Shown here in pieces: positions 1 to 4,927 of a stretch of DNA of 5,969 nucleotides. This stretch comes from Spirochaetota bacterium (GTDB lineage Bacteria; Spirochaetota; Brevinematia; DTOW01), in assembly GCA_028276145.1 (NCBI GenBank), contig JAPYWX010000097.1:1-5969 (forward strand), given 5' to 3'. Made by a program: the position numbers and the translations under genes. The notes below the pieces were generated by a model, which searched no databases, was not told where the DNA came from, and worked only from the letters and a program-made list of their open reading frames with translations. Each line of letters opens with the position of its first letter. The stretch's first letter is position 1.

Positions 1-1
1 T

Positions 2-1399
2 AGTGATTTGGGCTCTCATGATGGTAAGGACTTAGAACATGTAATACTTAAGGAAATCATAGATTACTACGGTAGGCAGGGTAATATAATAGTTGCTGCG
101 GCTGGTAACAGTGGAGATATGAAAATACACTATTCTAACACTATTACATCAGCTTTACCATCTATTGCGGTGGTAAAGGTCACTACAAATGTTTCTAGCG
201 AAGTTGATGAGATACATATAGATTCTTGGTTTGATTTTTCTGCTCCTACGCAGAAGGTTGAAGTTAATGTGATAACACCTAGCGGTAGCAGTACAGGATG
301 GATAACTTTTCCTACAAGTTCATATTCAATATCAACATCAGAAGGTGTAATTATGATTTCCTCTACTTCTAACCAGTACAATGGTAGTGGTAACATATAT
401 ATTGTTATCTCTGATTCTTCCTCTTCTCAAGTAGCTACAGGTAATTGGAGAGTGCAGTTTAGAACTACTGAGGGGACTACGGTTTTACATTCGTGGATAG
501 CTTGCACATCTGGAGTGAATGCTTATTTTTCTAATGGTGATAACTATTATACGGTTTCTTCTTCTTTCTTGATTGATGATGTTATAGTCGTTGGTGCCTT
601 TACTACTAAAACTAATATTAAATCGATTAATGATAAAGATGTTATTATTCAGAGTAAACTACTGCAAAGAATTAGTATTAAGAATCTTCCTAAGGTTACG
701 TACGGTGAGACAATTTTTACTAGTTTGACGAACGATAATATATGTTTCTTTTCGTCTTTAGGTCCTACTAGGGATGGGCGTCAGAAGCCGGATATAGCTG
801 CACCAGGTGCTTTAATCGTTTCTGCTTTGTCTAGGTGGTCTTTAGCTCCTGCATATTTTGTAGTTGATGAGATACCGGGAAAGTATAAGTATGTGGCTAT
901 GATGGGTACAAGTATGGCTGCTCCTGTTGTTACAGGTGTAGCTGCTTTACTTCTTGGAATTGATAAAAGTTTAACATCTCAGGATGTGATTAATTACTTA
1001 AAGACTTATTCCTTGGCTAGTCCTTATGATTCAAATGGTAAGGCTTGGGATCCTGCTTGGGGGTATGGAATGCTATCAGTGACAAATATATTCGAAGTAC
1101 TTAGAAAGAACCCAACCAATTTGGTTTGGCTTGAAGGTAATGTTTTAAGGTTTTCTTGGGGAGTTGACAGTTTTAATATCAAGATTAGAACTGATACGTC
1201 TGATTCAGTTGATGTCTATTTGTATAACCTGAGAGGTAATCTGATTAAATACTTTGGAACGTATCAGGTTCTTCCAGGACTTAATGCTATACGCATCAAG
1301 CTTATGGAAAACGAAGTTGCTAAAAACAATATATACATGCTTAGAGTTTCGGGGAAGAAGATAGGAAATATAGACTTCAAAATAGTTGTTGCTAGATAA
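2..1399 (+). CDS. Subtilisin-like (S8) serine protease, C-terminal part (5' truncated)
   Basis: The reading frame is open to the left edge, so the gene starts outside the window; a TTG at 8 is only an internal Leu codon inside a Ser-Leu-Gly-Ser-His-Asp-Gly stretch typical of S8 proteases. Seen directly: the oxyanion-hole Asn in Ala-Gly-Asn-Ser-Gly (Asn at 107-109), the Ser-Ser-Leu-Gly-Pro-Thr...Lys-Pro-Asp-Ile-Ala-Ala-Pro-Gly segment (749-808), and the nucleophile motif GTSMAAPVVTG with the catalytic Ser at 911-913. A Trp-Gly-Tyr-Gly motif (1058-1069) closes the catalytic domain. The catalytic Asp and His lie upstream, off the window. About 190 residues separate the Asn block from the Ser-Leu-Gly-Pro block, far more than in plain subtilisin; the part from about 185 to 590 is rich in Ser, Thr and beta-type residues and is probably an inserted beta-sandwich. 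The last 90 residues (1121-1396) resemble FlgD-Ig or sorting-tail beta domains. It is probably secreted or surface-bound; the substrate is unknown. The signal peptide cannot be seen. Confidence 0.93.
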   Translation, partial: SDLGSHDGKDLEHVILKEIIDYYGRQGNIIVAAAGNSGDMKIHYSNTITSALPSIAVVKVTTNVSSEVDEIHIDSWFDFSAPTQKVEVNVITPSGSSTGWITFPTSSYSISTSEGVIMISSTSNQYNGSGNIYIVISDSSSSQVATGNWRVQFRTTEGTTVLHSWIACTSGVNAYFSNGDNYYTVSSSFLIDDVIVVGAFTTKTNIKSINDKDVIIQSKLLQRISIKNLPKVTYGETIFTSLTNDNICFFSSLGPTRDGRQKPDIAAPGALIVSALSRWSLAPAYFVVDEIPGKYKYVAMMGTSMAAPVVTGVAALLLGIDKSLTSQDVINYLKTYSLASPYDSNGKAWDPAWGYGMLSVTNIFEVLRKNPTNLVWLEGNVLRFSWGVDSFNIKIRTDTSDSVDVYLYNLRGNLIKYFGTYQVLPGLNAIRIKLMENEVAKNNIYMLRVSGKKIGNIDFKIVVAR

Positions 1400-1408
1400 A
1401 TTTTACCA

Positions 1409-1447
1409 GAGAGGCTTCGCCTCTCCGAACGAAGTCTCTTCGTAGAG
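1409..1447. terminator. Hairpin cluster between convergent genes, possible bidirectional terminator
   Basis: The spacer between the protease stop (1399) and the rnhB stop (1450) holds two adjacent perfect hairpins. One is GAGAGGC/GCCTCTC (1409-1415 with 1419-1425, loop TTC). The other is ACGAAG/CTTCGT (1429-1434 with 1438-1443, loop TCT). A third small stem, CTCT/AGAG (1436-1439 with 1444-1447), competes with the second. Placement between two converging genes suggests a shared transcription end. Neither strand has a clear run of U straight after a stem, so this is not a textbook intrinsic terminator; it could instead block 3' decay of either mRNA. Confidence 0.45.
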
Positions 1448-1449
1448 TA

Positions 1450-2163
1450 TTATTTAACTTCCAGAAACTTTAAAAATGATTTTCTGTGTATTGGTGAAAT
1501 GCCGTTTTGAATTATGCTTTTTAGGTGTTCTTCTGTTAAGTATCCTTTGTTTTTGTCCCATAGGTACTGTGGGTACTTTTTTGATAGGTGTTTCATTAGT
1601 CTGTCTCTTGTTACTTTTGCTAGGATTGATGACATTGAAACGATTTGGATTCTGTCATCGGCTTTAGGAAGTGGAATATATTTCACTTCTGAGTTGTTGG
1701 AGCTATAGAGAGAGAGTTTTTCCAAAATGTTAATTAACCTTTCGTTTTTGACAAGGTTCTTTAGAAAGAATTCAAACTCTTTGGTTCTTATGTTTATGTA
1801 GTCTGTTATTATTAAGTTGGGTATAAGCTTCAGGTTTGACAGGGCTATTAAAATGGCTAATCTTATACTGTTTGACATTCCGAATTTGTCTATGAAATCG
1901 TTCGGTATTATACCGAATCCAACATCTTCTATTGTATTTATTATTTTGCTAAATAGTTTTTCTCTCTGGGTGCTAGATAGTTTTTTTGAGTCTTTCACAC
2001 CTTCTATAAAGGTTGAACTTTTGGCAACTACTGCACATACGACTAAAGGTCCTGCTACGCATCCTCTACCTACTTCGTCTATGCCGCATATATACTCTTG
2101 TCCTTTGGAAGAGTATGTTTTAATTATCTTTTCTACTTCTTCGTATGAGAAGCTTTTAATCAT
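1450..2163 (-). CDS. rnhB: Ribonuclease HII
   Basis: This enzyme cuts the RNA strand of RNA-DNA hybrids and nicks at single ribonucleotides in DNA, starting ribonucleotide excision repair in the cytoplasm. In the 237-residue product I see the N-terminal active-site motif Asp29-Glu30-Val-Gly-Arg-Gly with Ala-Gly-Pro following, Asp58-Ser-Lys-Lys-Leu, the third metal ligand at Asp121, and Lys-Ala-Asp169 aligning with E. coli Lys-Gly-Asp126. After it come Ser-Ile-Leu-Ala-Lys-Val-Thr-Arg-Asp, Lys-Gly-Tyr208...His and a C-terminal His-Arg-Lys-Ser-Phe. The Gly-Arg-Gly that reads the junction 2'-OH is intact. It is longer than E. coli RNase HII (198 residues), mainly through about 30 extra residues between Asp121 and Asp169. 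The usual Ser-Ala-Ala-Ser before Ile-(Leu/Ile)-Ala-Lys reads Ser-Met-Ser-Ser. The ATG overlaps the coaE stop as ATGA, and no strong ribosome binding site precedes it, so translation is probably coupled to coaE. Confidence 0.96.
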   Translation of the reverse strand: MIKSFSYEEVEKIIKTYSSKGQEYICGIDEVGRGCVAGPLVVCAVVAKSSTFIEGVKDSKKLSSTQREKLFSKIINTIEDVGFGIIPNDFIDKFGMSNSIRLAILIALSNLKLIPNLIITDYINIRTKEFEFFLKNLVKNERLINILEKLSLYSSNNSEVKYIPLPKADDRIQIVSMSSILAKVTRDRLMKHLSKKYPQYLWDKNKGYLTEEHLKSIIQNGISPIHRKSFLKFLEVK

Positions 2164-2768
2164 ATTTTCACTATTGAGAATATCTTTTCTTCTATTTCTT
2201 TTTTGAAGTCTTCTAATGTTGAATTGTTGTACACTACGATATCTACATATTCCTTTACTTCTTCTAGCGTTTTTTGAAATTGTATTCTTCTTTTGACTTC
2301 TTCTTCTGTAAAACCTCTCAGGTGTGCTCTCTTTAGTATTTCTTCATCTGATGATTCGACGTATACGATTAAATCACAAAACTCATCAAGCCCTATTTCA
2401 AATAGTAGTGCTGCGTTTATGCAGTAAAATCCGTCTTTGTTCAGCATGAGCCTTATGAGTTCTTTTATTGTTCCGTGTACAAGCTTGTTTAGGACTTTTA
2501 ATTTCATAGGGTCTGAAAAAACGATTTTTGCTAGCTTTTTCCTGTCTATTTTACCTGTTTCTGAGTCAAGTATGTCTTTGTCAATCATCTTCATTATTTC
2601 TTCCTTTCTTATCTCTAGTGCTTGGTGTCCGACTTGATCTGCATCTATTACTTTGAATCCTCTCGATGCTAAAATCTCGCATAGTACATTTTTGCCTGAA
2701 AGCATTCTTCCGGTTACGCCAAGCACAAACCTTTTTAATTCCCTTGGTTTAGAAGGCCTTCTACCCAT
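2160..2768 (-). CDS. coaE: Dephospho-CoA kinase
   Basis: CoaE phosphorylates the 3'-OH of the ribose in dephospho-CoA with ATP, the last step of coenzyme A synthesis, in the cytoplasm. Seen in the 202 residues: a P-loop Gly20-Arg-Met-Leu-Ser-Gly-Lys-Asn27, then Ile-Asp-Ala-Asp44-Gln-Val-Gly-His (family Asp-Ala-Asp motif), His98 in Leu-Val-His-Gly-Thr-Ile, Ala-Leu-Leu-Phe-Glu (119-124), a lid with Lys-Arg147...Leu-Arg151-Gly-Phe-Thr and Arg-Ile-Gln-Phe-Gln, and Tyr-Asn-Asn near the C-terminus. Unusual points are Asn27 where Ser/Thr normally binds the Mg-ATP, Gly99 where Pro usually follows His, and Ile-Asn-Ala in place of the usual Asp-(Val/Ile)-Pro before Leu-Leu-Phe-Glu. I recall similar changes in spirochaete CoaE, which is inference. 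The start is uncertain: the ATG gives 14 residues before the core beta-strand, while GTG at 2726 would begin directly at it. First gene of a unit with rnhB. Confidence 0.92.
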   Translation of the reverse strand: MGRRPSKPRELKRFVLGVTGRMLSGKNVLCEILASRGFKVIDADQVGHQALEIRKEEIMKMIDKDILDSETGKIDRKKLAKIVFSDPMKLKVLNKLVHGTIKELIRLMLNKDGFYCINAALLFEIGLDEFCDLIVYVESSDEEILKRAHLRGFTEEEVKRRIQFQKTLEEVKEYVDIVVYNNSTLEDFKKEIEEKIFSIVKI

Positions 2769-2777
2769 ACTTAGAAA

Positions 2778-2807
2778 ATTTTAGATAAACCGAAACCATA
2801 GTAGCAA
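2778..2807 (-). promoter_or_regulatory. Weak candidate promoter for coaE-rnhB
   Basis: On the minus strand, TTGCTA (2807-2802, four of six matches to the sigma-70 -35 box) lies 18 bases before TAAAAT (2783-2778, five of six matches to the -10 box). Transcription would begin near 2771, only a few bases before the ATG at 2768, giving a nearly leaderless message, or about 45 bases before the alternative GTG at 2726. The -35 box falls inside the inverted repeat at 2796-2823. In AT-rich DNA such matches arise easily by chance. Confidence 0.25.
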
Positions 2808-2823
2808 ACATACATTACTATGG
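2796..2823. repeat. Inverted repeat, 8-bp perfect arms, 12-base spacer
   Basis: CCATAGTA (2796-2803) and TACTATGG (2816-2823) are exact reverse complements separated by 12 bases. The repeat lies in the divergent intergenic region, 28 bases upstream of the coaE ATG, and overlaps the candidate -35 box of that gene. It could be an operator for a dimeric repressor or a small RNA hairpin. No regulator gene is present to pair it with, and I do not recognise the half-site. Confidence 0.4.
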
Positions 2824-3019
2824 CACTTTCTTGTTACTCGGATTTGTAACATCTTTTAAGTTCAAGCTTCTATGATTACCTTGATTAGCCTCGTTTATAT
2901 AGACTATTGTTTCATTAATCTTTAGGAATAGTTAAGTGCTACTAGTGTGAACGACTGGCGTTTATTAGTTGAATAGAAATGATTTTTTGTGTAAATGGAA
3001 TACACTACTTAATTTGTAT

Positions 3020-3025
3020 TATAAT
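3020..3025 (+). promoter_or_regulatory. TATAAT, possible -10 box upstream of dxs
   Basis: A perfect TATAAT lies 15 bases before the dxs ATG. The best -35 candidate at the right distance is TGGAAT (2996-3001, 18-base spacer), which matches only three of six positions. A start about seven bases downstream would fall near 3032, inside the ribosome binding site, leaving a leader of roughly 9 bases that cuts it. So this is either a chance match in AT-rich DNA or a promoter producing a very short leader. Confidence 0.25.
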
Positions 3026-3029
3026 TTCT

Positions 3030-3036
3030 AGGAAAA
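3030..3036 (+). promoter_or_regulatory. Ribosome binding site of dxs
   Basis: AGGAAAA ends four bases before the ATG at 3041, with seven bases between the AGGA core (3030-3033) and the start codon. It is the clearest Shine-Dalgarno match in the window, and it supports the chosen dxs start together with the N-terminal alignment to known DXP synthases. Confidence 0.7.
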
Positions 3037-3040
3037 TTTT

Positions 3041-4894
3041 ATGAAGTATTTACCTAGTGTTGACTATCCTGAGGATTTGAAGAGAATACCGGTTTCTGAA
3101 TTGCCTAAGTTATGTGGTGAAATAAGGGAATTTATAATAGATAATGTTTCTAAAACTGGGGGTCATTTTGCTCCTAGTTTAGGAGTTGTTGAGCTTACTG
3201 TTGCACTGCACTACGTTTTCGAGATGCCGAAAGATAAGATAATATGGGATGTTGGGCATCAGGCATATGTTCATAAAATCTTGACTGGTAGAAAAAATAG
3301 ATTTGGTGAACTTAGGAAATATAAAGGGCTTTATGGGTATCTGAAGCCGTCAGAAAGTAATTATGATATAGTACATGCTGGACATAGCAGCACTTCGATT
3401 TCCATTGCTCAAGGCATATACGAAGCAAATAAGATAAATGGCACAGAGGAAAATATAGTTGTTGTTATTGGTGATGGTGCAATGACTGCTGGTATGTCGT
3501 ACGAGGCTCTTAATAATGTTGGGTTTTACAGAAGTAGACTTATCATAATACTCAACGATAACGGCATGTCTATATCCCCTAACATAGGTTCAATAACAAA
3601 GTTATTTAACAAACTCATAATGTCTAGGACAACTTATTCACTGAAAAGTAGGATATCCAGAGGTGAGAATTTGTTCAGTGCTTTGATTAATAGGCTTCTT
3701 GAGGCTATTAAGTCTTTTTTCTTGCCTAGAAGCCCGTTCTTTGATGATTTGGGAATAAAGTATATTGGTCCTGTTGATGGCCATGATGTTGTGACTCTGG
3801 TTAATACACTTTCAAAGCTAAAGGTTTCACCTGAGAGACCTATTTTACTTCATGTCATAACGAAGAAAGGTAAAGGGTATAAATTTGCTGAGGAAGACCC
3901 TGTAAAGTATCATAGTGTTCCACCTTTTGACCCAAAAGTAGGAGTTCAGGCTAAGAAGAGTGACAAAATTACATATACTGATGTTTTTTCTAAAAAAATT
4001 GTTGAGCTTGGGGAGAAGTATAAAAATTTAGTTTGTATTACACCGGCAATGAGGGAAGGTTCGGGACTTTCAGAGTTTGCCAAAAGGTTCCCAGAAAGAT
4101 TTTTTGATGTTGCAATAGCTGAACAGCATGGATGTACTTTTTCGTTGGGGCTGAGTATCGGTAATGTAATACCTGTGTATGCTATATATTCCACTTTCTT
4201 ACAGAGAGCGTATGACCAAGTCATTCACGATGTTGCCATTGCTGATAAGAGGGTTATATTTGCCATAGATAGAGCTGGTGTTGTGGGAGATGATGGAGAA
4301 ACTCACCAAGGTATATTTGATATATCTTTTCTGAAGCAGATACCAAACTTCATTATTATGGCTCCTTCAACTTCAGGGGACCTTGAAAGAATGTTGGAAA
4401 TGGCTATAGGTTTTACAAAACCTACTGCTATACGGTATCCGAAGGATACCGCTAGTGATGATGAAATTTTAAATGGTAACACAAGAATAGAATTTGGTAA
4501 AGCAAGGTTGATTTACGAAGGTGATGAATGTTTCATAATTTCAGTTGGAAGTATGCTTAAGTACTCAATTGAAGCTAGAAAGGAGTTAGAAAAAGTGGGG
4601 ATAAGTACAGGAGTTGTTGACCTTACATTCGTTAAACCTCTTGATTTTGAAATGATTGATTATATTTCATCCAAAGCGAAGGTTATCGTTAGTGTTGAGG
4701 ATGGAATTAGGATGGGTGGGGTAGGTGAATCTATAGGTAATTACTTACTTACTAAGGGGTTCAAAGGTAGGTTCTTCAATATAGGGGTGCCTGATAGCTT
4801 TCCGGGGTTGGGTACTAGGGATGAGCTTTTTAGAGACTTTGGTATGGATGCTGAGGGAATTGTGAAAAAAGTTATTGAGCTTATGCGAACTTGA
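3041..4894 (+). CDS. dxs: 1-deoxy-D-xylulose-5-phosphate synthase
   Basis: DXS joins pyruvate and glyceraldehyde 3-phosphate, with thiamine diphosphate (TPP) and Mg, to give DXP and CO2, the entry step of the MEP isoprenoid pathway and a precursor supply for thiamine and pyridoxal. The 617 residues are full length (E. coli 620). I see Gly-Gly-His42-Phe-Ala (E. coli His49), Asp-Val-Gly-His73-Gln-Ala-Tyr (His80), the TPP motif Gly-Asp145-Gly ending at Asn174 (Asp152/Asn181), the catalytic Glu361 in Ala-Glu-Gln-His (Glu370), Arg389 (Arg398), Arg411 (Arg420), Asp418 and His422 in Asp-Asp-Gly-Glu-Thr-His-Gln-Gly (Asp427/His431) and Arg-Tyr-Pro at 465-467. Spacing between Glu361 and His422 equals the E. 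coli spacing. A C-terminal transketolase domain follows from about 485. The segment after Glu-Gln-His reads Gly-Cys-Thr-Phe-Ser-Leu-Gly where E. coli has Ala-Val-Thr-Phe-Ala-Ala-Gly. It probably shares a transcript with fliI downstream. Confidence 0.98.
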   Translation: MKYLPSVDYPEDLKRIPVSELPKLCGEIREFIIDNVSKTGGHFAPSLGVVELTVALHYVFEMPKDKIIWDVGHQAYVHKILTGRKNRFGELRKYKGLYGYLKPSESNYDIVHAGHSSTSISIAQGIYEANKINGTEENIVVVIGDGAMTAGMSYEALNNVGFYRSRLIIILNDNGMSISPNIGSITKLFNKLIMSRTTYSLKSRISRGENLFSALINRLLEAIKSFFLPRSPFFDDLGIKYIGPVDGHDVVTLVNTLSKLKVSPERPILLHVITKKGKGYKFAEEDPVKYHSVPPFDPKVGVQAKKSDKITYTDVFSKKIVELGEKYKNLVCITPAMREGSGLSEFAKRFPERFFDVAIAEQHGCTFSLGLSIGNVIPVYAIYSTFLQRAYDQVIHDVAIADKRVIFAIDRAGVVGDDGETHQGIFDISFLKQIPNFIIMAPSTSGDLERMLEMAIGFTKPTAIRYPKDTASDDEILNGNTRIEFGKARLIYEGDECFIISVGSMLKYSIEARKELEKVGISTGVVDLTFVKPLDFEMIDYISSKAKVIVSVEDGIRMGGVGESIGNYLLTKGFKGRFFNIGVPDSFPGLGTRDELFRDFGMDAEGIVKKVIELMRT

Positions 4895-4927
4895 AAGAAC
4901 TCTTTTTTAAGTTAAACAATCAAGCTT

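Larger units (their letters stand above)
2769..3040. other. Divergent intergenic region between coaE and dxs
   Basis: These 272 bases separate two genes reading outward and must hold at least one promoter in each direction unless a leader transcript comes from elsewhere. I can point to the inverted repeat at 2796-2823, a weak minus-strand promoter, a short palindrome at 2989-3005, a TATAAT box at 3020-3025 and a ribosome binding site at 3030-3036. The only small open frames, such as a 17-codon one at 2872-2925, lack a ribosome binding site and are not credible. I see no tRNA, riboswitch fold or known motif here. Confidence 0.7.

Noticed and set aside
8..10. TTG at 8 as the protease start codon
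   Set aside because: The frame is open to the window edge, the codon lies inside a conserved S8 motif, and the catalytic Asp and His regions must lie upstream.
1476..2206. Plus-strand open frames of about 60-130 codons across rnhB
   Set aside because: They are shadows of rnhB: its motifs are complete on the minus strand, and the plus-strand products are low-complexity hydrophobic with no recognisable family.
2872..2925. 17-codon open frame in the coaE-dxs intergenic region
   Set aside because: It is too short, has no Shine-Dalgarno, and such frames are expected by chance.
4888..4913. AACTT...AAGTT hairpin with a T-run at the dxs stop, as a terminator
   Set aside because: The stem is interrupted and AT-only at its base, and the T-run lies inside the hairpin instead of after it, so termination before fliI is not supported.
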